Source: Fibrella aestuarina BUZ 2 | GTDB lineage: Bacteria > Bacteroidota > Bacteroidia > Cytophagales > Spirosomataceae | DNA: 64,000 nt | Direction: 5' to 3' | Assembly: GCF_000331105.1 (NCBI RefSeq) | Contig: NC_020054.1 | Location: 541,001-605,000, forward strand | In this document: positions 34,952 through 44,281 of the stretch, one piece after another | How the letters are laid out: every line of letters starts with the position of its first letter | Position numbering within the stretch: position 1 is the first letter of the stretch | Made by a program: the position numbers and the translations under genes | Notes under the pieces: model-generated | What the model was told of the DNA's origin: nothing | What the model saw: the letters and a program-made list of their open reading frames with translations, nothing else | Database searches by the model: none

Positions 34952-36358
34952 ATGCATGCCTTTACCTACTTTTTTAGTTTCCTGCTGATGCTGCCGGTGG
35001 CTCTGTCGGCGCAACCAGTTACCGCATCGGTACAGATGCAGCGTACGCTGTTCAATGAGCGCAACAGCAAGGCACTCTACGCCCGGCTTACCGGTGAGCT
35101 ACAACGGAAAATGCCGCGCGACTCTTTTTCCAGGCTTATTACCCATTACGCTAAGCTGGGTACGTGGCGTTCGGCCGAGCCTGGGCCAACCCTACAGGGC
35201 ACGTACCATTATAAAGTCCAGTTTGACCGCGAAACGATGGATCTTGCTTTCGGCCTTGACCAGAAAGCGCGGCTAACGTCTTTTTCACTCACGCCCTGGA
35301 AGCCGCTCACGCCCGATCCGCCCCATGCACCGCTACCTTCCAGCAATGCCCTCGCAACGAACTTCGACCGCCGCCTGGATAGCCTGGTGCGGCAAGTAAT
35401 CGATCAAAAGCGGCCGACTAGCCTGTCAATTGGTATCATCGACGGCTTGACTCGCCGGACGTATGGGTATGGCGAAACGTTTGCTGGCAGTGGGCAAATC
35501 CCTGATACAACGACCGTCTATGAAATAGGGTCGATCACCAAAACAATGACCGCCACACTACTGGCGTTGGCGATTCAGGCTAAAAAGCTTACGTTGAAAA
35601 CGCCGGTCAATACATTTTTGCCTGACTCCATACCGCTGCTACAGCGTGACAGCGTGGTGGTTACGGTCGAGACGCTCGCCAACCATACCTCCGGCCTGCC
35701 CCGCTTGCCTACAACCATTGGCACAGGAACGTTCGACCCGCAGGATCCGTACCGGCACTTCGATCGCCAGCGGCTGTTCAGCTACCTGCGCACGGCCACA
35801 CTGGCCAGCAAACCGGGCACGACCTATCAGTATTCCAACCTGGGGGCGGGGCTGTTGGGTACGTTACTCGAAATCGTCTGGGGGCGATCCTACGAGCAAC
35901 TTATTCAGGAGCAAATCTGTCGGCCCTTGCACCTGACCAAAACGAGCAGTCAGCTCATTGCTAGCCTCGAAGCGACTATGGCTCAGGGGTTTGATGATCA
36001 GTTCCGGCCGATGTCGGCCTGGCGATTCCAATCCTTGGCTGGTGCTGGAGCCGTCCGTTCAACCATAGCGGATATGATTCGCTACGCACAGGCTCAGTTA
36101 GCCAGTACGACGCCACTCAGTCAGGCCATGACGATCGCGCAAGAACCCACTTTCGCTAAAAACGGCGTACCGGTTATTGGCCTGGGCTGGCATTACATGC
36201 CCAACGGCTGGATTTGGCACAACGGGGGCACCGGGGGGTACTCCAGCTTCATCTGTTTGAATCGCCGCACTCAGCAAGCGATAGTGGTGCTGACGAACAA
36301 GTCGGGGGGTATTGCTGATGCACTGGCTGTACCTTTGCAGCGAATCGTCACAAACTGA
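34952..36358 (+). CDS. Serine hydrolase, beta-lactamase/class C fold, with N-terminal DUF3887-like domain
   Basis: A 468-aa exported protein with signal peptide MHAFTYFFSFLLMLPVALSA. An upstream ATG at 34898 would bury it. Residues about 30-125 resemble the preceding DUF3887-like protein (LYARLTGELQRKMPRDSFSR, LGTWRSAEPGP). The beta-lactamase domain has SxxK in IGSITKTMTATLL (near 194), YxN in TYQYSNLGAGLLG (near 293) and the HxG-type motif WHNGGTGGYSS (near 422). The family includes esterases, D-aminopeptidases and DD-peptidases, so the substrate is open. Confidence 0.9.
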   Translation: MHAFTYFFSFLLMLPVALSAQPVTASVQMQRTLFNERNSKALYARLTGELQRKMPRDSFSRLITHYAKLGTWRSAEPGPTLQGTYHYKVQFDRETMDLAFGLDQKARLTSFSLTPWKPLTPDPPHAPLPSSNALATNFDRRLDSLVRQVIDQKRPTSLSIGIIDGLTRRTYGYGETFAGSGQIPDTTTVYEIGSITKTMTATLLALAIQAKKLTLKTPVNTFLPDSIPLLQRDSVVVTVETLANHTSGLPRLPTTIGTGTFDPQDPYRHFDRQRLFSYLRTATLASKPGTTYQYSNLGAGLLGTLLEIVWGRSYEQLIQEQICRPLHLTKTSSQLIASLEATMAQGFDDQFRPMSAWRFQSLAGAGAVRSTIADMIRYAQAQLASTTPLSQAMTIAQEPTFAKNGVPVIGLGWHYMPNGWIWHNGGTGGYSSFICLNRRTQQAIVVLTNKSGGIADALAVPLQRIVTN

Positions 36359-36445
36359 TCAGCACGTTACAACGTTTATCCAATAACTTGCGTCTATATC
36401 CATATCAGACGAATTGCTGCTCATCTCGTTAATCACTGCCAATAC

Positions 36446-36874
36446 ATGCTCCGGGTTCTACTTTTCTGCACCGTTCTGTTTATCTCGGCAGCCTGTGGGC
36501 GCGAGAGCGACATTGCCCCTACGTTGGCCACCGAGGTAGCCGGTGACTACCAGACCAACGGGTTTCTTGATTACCTCTGCCTTGCACTACCAGCCGATAA
36601 GATGCCAACGGCTACCCTGCGCGAAGAATCGGCCAATTCGGTGACGCTGACCTACCGGCAACAGTACCCGACAACGCGGCTGCTGACCATCGAACAGGTG
36701 CAACTTCAGCGCTTGCCTGATAACAGCGTGCAGCTCGTTCAACAGGGTGAGATCCTTGGCACAGTTCGTACCGACCGGGCTTTCGGTAACAACGGTCTTG
36801 AGCGGCAGGCGTTGGTGCTGCGGGTGCAACGGCAGGGCAACAACGATAGCTTTACCTTCACAGGCGCCAAATAA
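36446..36874 (+). CDS. Hypothetical lipoprotein, 142 aa
   Basis: The signal peptide MLRVLLFCTVLFISAACG ends in a lipobox SAAC. The mature part (EVAGDYQTNGFLDYLCLALP, SVTLTYRQQYPTTRLLTIE and NDSFTFTGAK) looks like a small all-beta protein of the kind often seen as Bacteroidota outer-membrane lipoproteins. I cannot assign a function. A strong terminator follows. Confidence 0.72.
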   Translation: MLRVLLFCTVLFISAACGRESDIAPTLATEVAGDYQTNGFLDYLCLALPADKMPTATLREESANSVTLTYRQQYPTTRLLTIEQVQLQRLPDNSVQLVQQGEILGTVRTDRAFGNNGLERQALVLRVQRQGNNDSFTFTGAK

Positions 36875-36908
36875 AATATCCTGACAAACTTGTACGCATT
36901 ACCAAACA

Positions 36909-36939
36909 AAAAACCCGATCCATAACAGATCGGGTTTTT
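36909..36939. terminator. Bidirectional Rho-independent terminator
   Basis: The perfect 12-bp stem AAAAACCCGATC (36909-36920) with GATCGGGTTTTT (36928-36939) encloses a 7-nt loop. It lies between the convergent lipoprotein gene and the coiled-coil gene and has T-rich ends on both strands. Confidence 0.88.
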
Positions 36940-37022
36940 GTCATTTATGGGTTTCGCTTGACGTGAGCCGCTGATCGTGTCGCCACAGTCAGGCCCAACT
37001 CAACTAGCTCAACCTAAATCGC

Positions 37023-37967
37023 TTACCGGACGGCGAATTCACCAGCGCCGATCTTGAAGCCTTCGCTATACAGTTCTACCGTGTATTTACCGGGGCGGTA
37101 CTGGGTGCCACGTGAGTAGAGCAGTTCAACGCTCTTCCCGTTGCGGTCGTAATTGACCGTTTGTTTCACAGTGTACACCATTTCGTCGCCACCGGCCGAG
37201 AACGTACCTGAGCCATTGGCCATGTCGGATACGACGGCACCGTCGGGATCAAGGACCCGCACAAACACGTCTTTGGGTTCTTCAGCAGTCAGCGGGTTGT
37301 CGAGTAGGGCGTATGTCAGCTTGATCTTGTCGATCCGCTTGGCTTTATACTCATCGTCCTCTTTCACTTTACCGCGGCTGTTAACAGCGTATACCTTCAC
37401 GTTCTGCGCTTTCAAAGCCGATGCCCGCGTCACCTTCGTAGCCAGTTCCTGATTTTGCGTGGCCACAAGCGCGACGGTATCTTCCAGTTGCTGACGACGT
37501 GTTTTCAGCGTCGTGTTTTCTGTGTTCAGGGTGCTATTATCAGCCACCAACACTTCTTTCTCACGTTGCAGGTTAGCAATCAACGTATCCTTTTCGGCCA
37601 GATACGCCATGTATTCGCGAATCTTACCCTCATAGCTGGCAATGGCTGAGCGTGACAGCTTGGCACCACGCGCCAATGAGGCTTTATCGGCTTCCAGCTT
37701 GGCCTTCACGTTCTGAAGCTCAGTTACGTCACCACCCAGCTTCTGCACCTCGGCAATCTTTGCGTCGAGGGCCGTTGAAATCGAATCTAATTTTACGCGG
37801 GTATTCGATAGCTCTTCTACGCGTTCGGCGATCGTCACCTCCTGCGTTTCGGCTACACCTTTTTTATCGAAATAAAGATAGCTAGTAACACCGGCCAGGC
37901 CAGTCATCAAAACAAGGGCAGCCAAAAGAGCACCATTTGTTTTCGGTCTTTGCTGATTACTCTCCAT
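37023..37967 (-). CDS. Membrane-anchored coiled-coil protein, 314 aa
   Basis: From the ATG at 37967 (MESNQQRPKTNGALLAALVL) there is a short cytoplasmic tail and one transmembrane helix (about 12-33). A long coiled coil follows (about 40-190; VEELSNTRVKLDSISTALDA, LKTRRQQLEDTVALVATQNQ). The C-terminal beta-rich domain (DKIKLTYALLDNPLTAEEPK, VDYDRN-like, and YRPGKYTVELYSEGF) looks like an Ig-type module. I recall similar proteins as conserved hypotheticals in Bacteroidota. The N-terminal extension available up to 38147 is not protein-like. A type II membrane protein with periplasmic domain is the simplest reading. Confidence 0.78.
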   Translation of the reverse strand: MESNQQRPKTNGALLAALVLMTGLAGVTSYLYFDKKGVAETQEVTIAERVEELSNTRVKLDSISTALDAKIAEVQKLGGDVTELQNVKAKLEADKASLARGAKLSRSAIASYEGKIREYMAYLAEKDTLIANLQREKEVLVADNSTLNTENTTLKTRRQQLEDTVALVATQNQELATKVTRASALKAQNVKVYAVNSRGKVKEDDEYKAKRIDKIKLTYALLDNPLTAEEPKDVFVRVLDPDGAVVSDMANGSGTFSAGGDEMVYTVKQTVNYDRNGKSVELLYSRGTQYRPGKYTVELYSEGFKIGAGEFAVR

Positions 37968-38241
37968 AATAGTAGTACGGATTTTAAGTTGAACAAACAC
38001 AAATTGAGGTACTACGTAGAGTAATTCGATAGGCAAATAGTGGTGTTTTAGTAAAACGATATGGGTATAACGCAATTCGATGCAAAAATATTTCAGCTTT
38101 GAGCAAACGGCTTCATTAAAAAGCGTTTGCGGCCCCCCAGCGCCCACACGAAAGCGGCTTTTCAGCAGCGTGAGTTAAGTAAAACGTAGCGCCAATTTCT
38201 TAGCTTTAACCCCCATTTTCACCACCAACTTGTCTTTTTTT

Positions 38242-39783
38242 ATGCTGGCAAAAACCTTTGGAGCTGCCGTTTATGGCGTCAATGCAACCATCATTACCAT
38301 TGAAGTAACGGCAGGGCAGGGGATGAAATTTTTTATGGTGGGCCTGCCCGACAGTGCCGTCAAAGAGAGCGAACAGCGGGTCGAAGCCTCCTTGAAGTAT
38401 GCCGGCTACCGCATGCCCCGCCAGAAGGTCGTGGTTAACCTGGCACCGGCCGATATCCGCAAGGAAGGTTCGGCCTACGACCTACCCATTGCCCTCTGCG
38501 TATTGAAAGCCTCGGAGCAAGTGAACCTGGCCAAAAACCTGGAGGACTACGTGATTATGGGCGAACTGGCGCTCGACGGTTCACTCCGGCCTATCAAAGG
38601 TGTGCTACCGATCGCCATCGAAGCTCGTAAACAGGGCTATAAAGGGTTTGTGCTGCCCGCTGAAAACGCCCACGAAGCTGCTATCGTCAATAATCTCGAC
38701 GTGATTCCGGTACAAACGATGGCCGAGGCACTGGCTTTCTTCGACGGCACGCACACCATCGAACCGCTGCTTATCGACACGCGGGATCTCTTTTTCACGA
38801 GCGTCAACGCTTACGATGCTGATTTTGCCCACGTGCAGGGACAGGAAAACATCAAGCGAGCCCTGGAAATTGCCGCCGCCGGAGGCCACAACGTCATCAT
38901 GATCGGGCCGCCGGGGGCTGGTAAGACCATGCTTGCCAAACGGTTGCCCACGATTCTGCCGCCGATGACCTTGCAGGAAGCCCTTGAGACTACCAAAATT
39001 CACTCCGTAGCGGGCAAACTAGGCAAGAAAGCTACACTGATCGCTCAGCGCCCTTATCGCGCCCCACATCACACCATTTCGGATGCGGCGCTGGTCGGTG
39101 GTGGCGGTTTTCCGCAGCCGGGCGAAATCTCGCTGGCTCACAATGGCGTGCTCTTTCTCGACGAACTGCCCGAGTTCAAGCGTTCGGCGCTGGAGGTGAT
39201 GCGGCAACCGCTGGAAGAACGCCTTGTGAGCATCTCGCGCGCCCGCTGGGCGGTGGAGTTCCCGGCCAATTTTATGCTCATCGCCAGCATGAACCCCTGC
39301 CCGTGCGGCTACTACAACCACCCCGACAAAGAGTGCGTCTGCGGGCCCGGCGTAGTGCAGAAGTACCTCAACAAAGTTAGTGGGCCACTGCTCGACCGGA
39401 TCGATTTGCACGTGGAAGTTACGCCCGTTTCGTTCGATCAGATGACCGCCAACCGGCCCGCCGAAACTTCCGAAGCAATCCGCGAGCGCGTCATCAGAGC
39501 CCGCGACCGGCAAACAAAGCGATTTGAGGAACAGGAGGGGATTTATTCCAATGCCATGATGCCCTCGCAGATGGTGAAAGAGATTTGCGCCATCAATGAC
39601 GCGGGTCGGATTCTGCTGAAAACGGCGATGGAGCGGCTTGGCCTCTCGGCGCGGGCCTACGACCGGATTCTGAAGGTATCACGCACTATCGCCGATCTGG
39701 CCGATGCAGACGAGATCCGGATCGAGCACTTAGCCGAAGCTATTCAGTACCGCAGCCTCGACCGCGAAAATTGGGCGGGATAA
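38242..39783 (+). CDS. YifB/ComM-family Mg chelatase-like AAA+ ATPase
   Basis: A 513-aa protein from MLAKTFGAAVYGVNA (ATG 38242; a TTG four codons earlier is possible). The N-terminal Lon-like domain (FMVGLPDSAVKESEQRVEAS, then LAPADIRKEGSAYDLPIAL) precedes the AAA+ core with Walker A IGPPGAGKTMLAKRLP, Walker B LFLDELPEFKRSALEVM and a zinc-type CPCGYYNHPDKECVC insert. The C-terminal Mg-chelatase domain ends AEAIQYRSLDRENW. ComM homologues act as helicases that extend branch migration of integrated single strands during natural transformation. That is relevant if the window's ACGTACC word is an uptake sequence. Confidence 0.94.
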   Translation: MLAKTFGAAVYGVNATIITIEVTAGQGMKFFMVGLPDSAVKESEQRVEASLKYAGYRMPRQKVVVNLAPADIRKEGSAYDLPIALCVLKASEQVNLAKNLEDYVIMGELALDGSLRPIKGVLPIAIEARKQGYKGFVLPAENAHEAAIVNNLDVIPVQTMAEALAFFDGTHTIEPLLIDTRDLFFTSVNAYDADFAHVQGQENIKRALEIAAAGGHNVIMIGPPGAGKTMLAKRLPTILPPMTLQEALETTKIHSVAGKLGKKATLIAQRPYRAPHHTISDAALVGGGGFPQPGEISLAHNGVLFLDELPEFKRSALEVMRQPLEERLVSISRARWAVEFPANFMLIASMNPCPCGYYNHPDKECVCGPGVVQKYLNKVSGPLLDRIDLHVEVTPVSFDQMTANRPAETSEAIRERVIRARDRQTKRFEEQEGIYSNAMMPSQMVKEICAINDAGRILLKTAMERLGLSARAYDRILKVSRTIADLADADEIRIEHLAEAIQYRSLDRENWAG

Positions 39784-39868
39784 CGGGTAAAAACAGGCTT
39801 GGCAACGACGATTCTGCCTATTTTGTGGTCTCGAAACAAGTGCACTTTTCACCAAAACAACAACTACT

Positions 39869-40258
39869 ATGGCAACTTCAGCCGCTACCGAATCCAGCAG
39901 CTTGCTCGGCCTGCGAACCGTGATTTATGCGGCCCCCAACCTCGACGAGCTTAAAGCCTGGTACACCGCCGTACTCGGCTTCGAGCCCTATTTCGATCAG
40001 CCATTTTACGTTGGGTTCAACGTAGGCGGTTATGAGTTGGGCCTCGATCCGGATGCGACAGTACAGGCGGGCAGCACCCTTACCTATTGGGGTGTGGCCT
40101 CCATTGAGGCCGCTTACGACCGAATCCATAGTCTAGGGGCTACGGCAGGAGATCCCATTACTGATGTCGGCGATGGCATAAAGGTGGCCACACTGAAAGA
40201 CCCGGCGGGTAACGTATTCGGCTTGATCGAGAACCCGCACTTCAGCCTCGCTCAATAG
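39869..40258 (+). CDS. VOC (glyoxalase/bleomycin-resistance) family protein
   Basis: A 129-aa vicinal-oxygen-chelate fold protein: LRTVIYAAPNLDELKAWYTA at the start, FNVGGYELGLDPDA in the middle, and the closing KDPAGNVFGLIENPHF carrying a metal-ligand-type Glu. Only the typical two beta-alpha-beta-beta-beta units are present. The substrate is unknown; members include glyoxalases, dioxygenases and thiol transferases. It is convergent with the mla operon across a very strong hairpin. Confidence 0.88.
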   Translation: MATSAATESSSLLGLRTVIYAAPNLDELKAWYTAVLGFEPYFDQPFYVGFNVGGYELGLDPDATVQAGSTLTYWGVASIEAAYDRIHSLGATAGDPITDVGDGIKVATLKDPAGNVFGLIENPHFSLAQ

Positions 40259-40291
40259 CCGCCTTATTGGCTAACATACGTTTATGTTCTT

Positions 40292-40328
40292 AACCAAAAA
40301 AGGCCTGCTGACCAGGCCTTTTTTGGTT
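40292..40328. terminator. Bidirectional Rho-independent terminator
   Basis: The perfect 16-bp stem 40292-40307 with 40313-40328 carries six-base A and T tracts on its flanks (aaaaaa / tttttt), plus a 5-nt loop. It separates the convergent VOC gene and the MlaD-like gene; the stop codon of the latter is at its right edge. Confidence 0.93.
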
Positions 40329-41349
40329 AGCGAGTTGTGGTGTCGGTTGGTGCCGTACCCCCGTTTTTCTCTGCTTCTTTAGCGGCTTTTGCCTTCGCTT
40401 TCTCCTGCTTGCGGAAATAGCCCCGGAATAGGAAATTGCTTTTCAGGGCCTCCATGTTCTGATCCAGCTTCTGGGTGCTGCTGTTGAGGTTGCGGATGGT
40501 GCTGCGAATGTCGTTCCCAACGGATAGGTCGCTCGTTAGTACACCGATGGCGCTATTGCCGTTATTCAGTTTTTGGGTAGCCTGCTTCACGTCGGCGATC
40601 GCCTCGTTAGCCTGATTGGCCATCTGCCGCAAACGCGCCGTTGAGCTACGAATGTCGCGCACAATAGCCGTGTCGGTCACGAGGTCGTTGGCCAACGTAC
40701 CTGGCCGGTTGAGCTTGGCCGTGAAGGTGCTGAGCGAGTTGGTCATCTGCACGGCGTTGTTGGAAGCGCGTTGCAGGCTCGCCATCGAATTCTTGAAATT
40801 GAGCAGCACAGTCGTGTCGGTAAGCAACGCACCCGCCAACCCACGGCCGTTCTTGACCCGGGTTACGACCGACCCCACATCCTGCGTGATTTTCAACAGG
40901 TTCCGGTTGGTTACCTGTAGGGTATCGATGATAGCCTCAGTACTCAGCGCCTCGCGGGCCCGCAGCACATCGCCGTCTTCGATGGTGCCCGCCCGGTTGG
41001 TACCGCCCACGATCACAATCAGCTTGTTGCCGATGAGCCCGTCGGAGCCAAGCGTAGCCTGCGCATCCTTACGGATAAACTCGGCCGAGCTCTCTTCGAT
41101 ATTCATGTCGACTTCGACCTGCGAGTTGCTCGTGAACCGGATGCGTTTGACCGTACCGATTTTTACGCCCGAAAACCAGACGTTATTCCCTGTTTTCAGG
41201 CCGGCCACGTCTTTGAATACAGCCTTCAATTGGATGGTCGACGTAAAGCGTTTTTGCTGCCCGCCCAAGAACAGGATACCCGCAACGAGTAGAACGAGGC
41301 CAAGTAAAACAAACAGGCCAACTGTAACAGCCCGACGATTCGATTTCAT
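40327..41349 (-). CDS. MlaD/MCE-domain lipid transport protein
   Basis: A 340-aa membrane-anchored periplasmic protein. The N-terminal helix (AVTVGLFVLLGLVLLVAGIL, about 7-28) precedes an MCE domain (VFKDVAGLKTGNNVWFSGVK, then DAQATLGSDGLIGNKLIVI). A long helical C-terminus (ASLQRASNNAVQMTNSLSTF) and a basic Lys/Ala tail follow. MlaD forms a hexameric ring binding phospholipid, working with MlaE and MlaF. It is the last gene of a three-gene operon in the order mlaE, mlaF, mlaD. Confidence 0.92.
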   Translation of the reverse strand: MKSNRRAVTVGLFVLLGLVLLVAGILFLGGQQKRFTSTIQLKAVFKDVAGLKTGNNVWFSGVKIGTVKRIRFTSNSQVEVDMNIEESSAEFIRKDAQATLGSDGLIGNKLIVIVGGTNRAGTIEDGDVLRAREALSTEAIIDTLQVTNRNLLKITQDVGSVVTRVKNGRGLAGALLTDTTVLLNFKNSMASLQRASNNAVQMTNSLSTFTAKLNRPGTLANDLVTDTAIVRDIRSSTARLRQMANQANEAIADVKQATQKLNNGNSAIGVLTSDLSVGNDIRSTIRNLNSSTQKLDQNMEALKSNFLFRGYFRKQEKAKAKAAKEAEKNGGTAPTDTTTR

Positions 41350-41455
41350 AGGTTGTGTGTAATTTTTTGACGGGATTTATGCGATGAACAGAACACGGCG
41401 GATGGGTTAGCTGGCTGATGATGAAGCGATCTCCGTGGCATCCTGTTCAGAAAAA

Positions 41456-42220
41456 TCATTCAGTGAAATTGTAGTGATAAAATTGTTGAACCCGTTCATC
41501 GTCGGTGCTGAATACCTCGTCGAACGTACCTACCCGTTGGAACTGCCCATCAAACAGCATGGCAACGCGGTCGCCGGTTTGTTTGGCGCAGGTCAGGTCG
41601 TGCGTAATCACGATCGACGAGGCCCCGTGGCGCTCCTGCACTTCGTTGATCAGGTTATTAATTTCGATACACGTGATTGGGTCAAGGCCCGCCGTTGGTT
41701 CATCATAGAGCATGATCTCAGGCCTGAGCATTAGCGTTCGGGCAATCCCGATCCGTTTCCGCTGCCCACCCGATAATTCCGACGGCATCTGGTTGATCGT
41801 CTGTTTCAGGCCCACGTCGTCGAGGGCTTCTTCAACAGCCCGGTCAATCTCGGCCCGACTGAGGTTACGCACATTACGAACGAGCGGGAATTCCAGGTTT
41901 TCCCGAACAGTCATGCTGTCATACAGGGCGCTGTTCTGAAACGAGAAACCCACCTTGAGCCGCAGCTTTTCCAGCTCGACCGCCGACAGCGACAAGACAT
42001 CCTGCTCCAGCACACGTACCTGACCCGAATCGGGGGCCAGCAGCCCGACGATGATTTTGATCAGCACCGATTTACCCGTACCCGAGCGGCCCAAGACAAC
42101 GAGGTTTTCCCCTTTAAACAAGTCCAGATTAACCCCACGCAGCACGTAGTTGTCGCCAAAGGCAACGTGCAGGTCCTTGATCTCAATAACCCGTTCGGGC
42201 GTGTTTGTCGATGGTGTCAT
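41456..42220 (-). CDS. ABC transporter ATP-binding protein, MlaF-type
   Basis: A 254-aa ATPase with Walker A VLGRSGTGKSVLIKIIVG (about 41-58), Q-loop FSFQNSALYDSMTV, signature MPSELSGGQRKRIGIAR, Walker B MLYDEPTAGLDPITC and switch His in SIVITHDLT. The GRSGxGKS form and the downstream MCE protein identify the Mla/MCE importer class, which moves phospholipids between outer and inner membrane. Cotranscribed with the permease upstream (31-bp gap). Confidence 0.95.
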   Translation of the reverse strand: MTPSTNTPERVIEIKDLHVAFGDNYVLRGVNLDLFKGENLVVLGRSGTGKSVLIKIIVGLLAPDSGQVRVLEQDVLSLSAVELEKLRLKVGFSFQNSALYDSMTVRENLEFPLVRNVRNLSRAEIDRAVEEALDDVGLKQTINQMPSELSGGQRKRIGIARTLMLRPEIMLYDEPTAGLDPITCIEINNLINEVQERHGASSIVITHDLTCAKQTGDRVAMLFDGQFQRVGTFDEVFSTDDERVQQFYHYNFTE

Positions 42221-42250
42221 ATACCTAAAAACGAGGCGCTAAAGGCAGCC

Positions 42251-43099
42251 CTATACACTTCGCAATGCATTTACAATTTGCAGCGATAGCAGTTCTTCAA
42301 TAAAAATGAGGAACATCGACGTCACCACCGACGCGTTGGCGGCTTTACCGACGCCCTCTGTTCCTTTCGATGAATTATAGCCTTTATAACAGCCAACCAT
42401 GCCAATGGTAAACCCAAACACAAACGATTTTATCACGGAAGAGAAGATATCCAGGAACGTGATGGCCCCGAAAACCTCTTCGATAAACGTCCGGAAGCTG
42501 GTAGCCTCATTGGCGCTGATGTTCAGGTAGGAGCCCACCATCCCGACGGCAACCGTGTAGACCATCAGGGTCGGGATCATCAGCGTAGTAGCCAACACCC
42601 GGCTGACGACCAGAAATTTAAACGGATTGGTAGCCGACACCTCCATGGCGTCGATCTGCTCGGTCACGCGCATAGACCCCAGCTCCGCCCCGATGTTGGA
42701 CCCGACCCGGCCTGCCGCAATCAGGGCCGTAACCAGGGGGGCTAGCGCCCGTACCAGCGCGATGGCGATGAGCGACGGCAGCCACGATGTAGCGCCAAAC
42801 TGCGCCAGCGACGGTCGCGACTGATTGGTAAAGACAATGCCCGTGATGAAGCCTGTCAGGGAGATAAGCGGCAGCGAACGTACCCCCACGTCGTAACATT
42901 GCCGGATGATCTCGCGGCCTTCGTAGGGGGGGAGCAACACTTCCCGAAAAAAGCGCAGTACAAATTGCCAGACATCGTTCAGCGTTAGCAATACCTGATC
43001 AATACGGGTCGAAATCAGGGGTTTTTCAGTATTTGGTGCCGGAGGAAACATTAACGGGACGTCAGAATGGTTGTATTCAGGATCGAACTGAGTAAACAC
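42251..43099 (-). CDS. MlaE-family ABC transporter permease
   Basis: A 282-aa permease. The MlaE signature region (LPLISLTGFITGIVFTNQSR, then ALAPLVTALIAAGRVGSNIG and AELGSMRVTEQIDAMEVSA) is complete, with further helices around IPTLMVYTVAVGMVGSYLNI and near VTSMFLIFIEELLSLQIVNA. There is a hydrophilic N-terminal tail of about 45 residues; an internal ATG at residue 17 is an alternative start. First gene of the mla-like operon, divergent from the dioxygenase gene. Confidence 0.94.
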   Translation of the reverse strand: MFTQFDPEYNHSDVPLMFPPAPNTEKPLISTRIDQVLLTLNDVWQFVLRFFREVLLPPYEGREIIRQCYDVGVRSLPLISLTGFITGIVFTNQSRPSLAQFGATSWLPSLIAIALVRALAPLVTALIAAGRVGSNIGAELGSMRVTEQIDAMEVSATNPFKFLVVSRVLATTLMIPTLMVYTVAVGMVGSYLNISANEATSFRTFIEEVFGAITFLDIFSSVIKSFVFGFTIGMVGCYKGYNSSKGTEGVGKAANASVVTSMFLIFIEELLSLQIVNALRSV

Positions 43100-43251
43100 G
43101 CAGTAGAAGAAGTGGTTTAACTTAATGAGTTACGGGTGTTCGACACGCTGCTCTGAAGGAATACATCCTATTCAAATTAGAAGTTTGTGAACTTTATAAA
43201 GCCATTGTATGTATCAACATTAAATACACTGGAAAATAAACAAGATTCCTT

Positions 43252-44184
43252 ATGAGCACCCTCGTCAATGGCCTTCACCACGTAACTGCGCTGGCAGGCG
43301 ACACGCAACGCAACGTTGATTTTTACACGCATATCCTCGGTTTGCGGCTGGTTAAAAAGACGGTCAATTTCGACGCTCCAGATGTCTATCACCTGTACTA
43401 TGGCGACGAAACGGGTTCACCCGGCAGCATCATGACGTTCTTCCCGTATGGAGGCATACCACGCGGCCGCAAAGGGGCGGGGCAGCTTACTTACACGGCG
43501 TTTTCGGTCCCTGTAGCCGGGATGCAGTTCTGGCTCGATCGGTTGCAGCAGTTCCAGGTTGCACATACCATGCCACTTCGGCGGTTTGAGGAAAGCTATA
43601 TCCGCTTCGACGATTTCGACGGCACCGGCATTGAATTGGTTTTTAACGATAACGATACACGTCCCGGCTACAGCAATGGCCAGATTCCCGCCGAATTTGC
43701 CGTTCGTGGTTTCCACACCGTCACGCTGGAGCAAATTCGCCCCGAACGGACGATCGAGTTGCTCACCAACCCGATGCAGCACCGCCTCGTAGCCGAAGAA
43801 GCCGATCTGATGCGTTTCGAAGCCGGTGTAGGTGGCTCAGGTAATTACATTGACATCCACGTAAACCCCAATGCCCTGCGGGCGTTGCAAGGGGCGGGTT
43901 CGGTCCACCACGTCGCTTTTTCGACCGATACCGACGAGACGCAGGTACAGATTCAGCAGTTACTGGCCGAAGGCGGGTATCAGGTAACGCCGGTTCAGGA
44001 TCGTAACTACTTCCACAGCATCTACTTCCGCGAGCCGGGTGGGGTGCTGTTCGAGATCGCCACGAATCCGCCGGGGTTTGCCATCGACGAACCCGTCGAA
44101 TCGCTGGGTACGTCGCTGAAACTGCCTCCACAATATGAAGCGCGCCGGGCTAAACTGGAAGAGGTGCTGCCGGTGATTAAGTAG
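43252..44184 (+). CDS. Ring-cleaving dioxygenase, MhqO/LinE-type VOC protein
   Basis: A 310-aa two-module VOC enzyme. Metal ligands fit His in NGLHHVTALAGDTQRNVDFY, His in GAGSVHHVAFSTDTDET and Glu in PGGVLFEIATNPPGF. The length and sequence match the ring-cleaving dioxygenases (MhqO) that open hydroquinones or catechols. An alpha/beta hydrolase gene follows, as in the Bacillus mhq detoxification system. The 152-bp divergent upstream region is AT-rich and likely regulated, although I did not find a clear operator and no MarR gene is present here. Confidence 0.93.
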   Translation: MSTLVNGLHHVTALAGDTQRNVDFYTHILGLRLVKKTVNFDAPDVYHLYYGDETGSPGSIMTFFPYGGIPRGRKGAGQLTYTAFSVPVAGMQFWLDRLQQFQVAHTMPLRRFEESYIRFDDFDGTGIELVFNDNDTRPGYSNGQIPAEFAVRGFHTVTLEQIRPERTIELLTNPMQHRLVAEEADLMRFEAGVGGSGNYIDIHVNPNALRALQGAGSVHHVAFSTDTDETQVQIQQLLAEGGYQVTPVQDRNYFHSIYFREPGGVLFEIATNPPGFAIDEPVESLGTSLKLPPQYEARRAKLEEVLPVIK

Positions 44185-44192
44185 TTGAGTTC

Positions 44193-44268
44193 AAAGTCCA
44201 ATGTCTAACGTTCAAGGTTAGCCGACGCACCAATAAGTCTAGCCTGCCAACCTTGGACATTGGACCTT
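44193..44268 (+). repeat. Imperfect intergenic hairpin
   Basis: The arm 44193-44219 (aaagtccaatgtc, spacer, caaggtt) pairs with 44249-44268 (aaccttggacattgg plus acctt), leaving a short bulge on the left arm. It lies between two genes on the same strand. Its sequence style (caatgtccaaggtt) is that of simple intergenic hairpins also seen near 3.8 and 4.5 kb. Confidence 0.55.
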
Positions 44269-44281
44269 CTCTTTCCAAACC

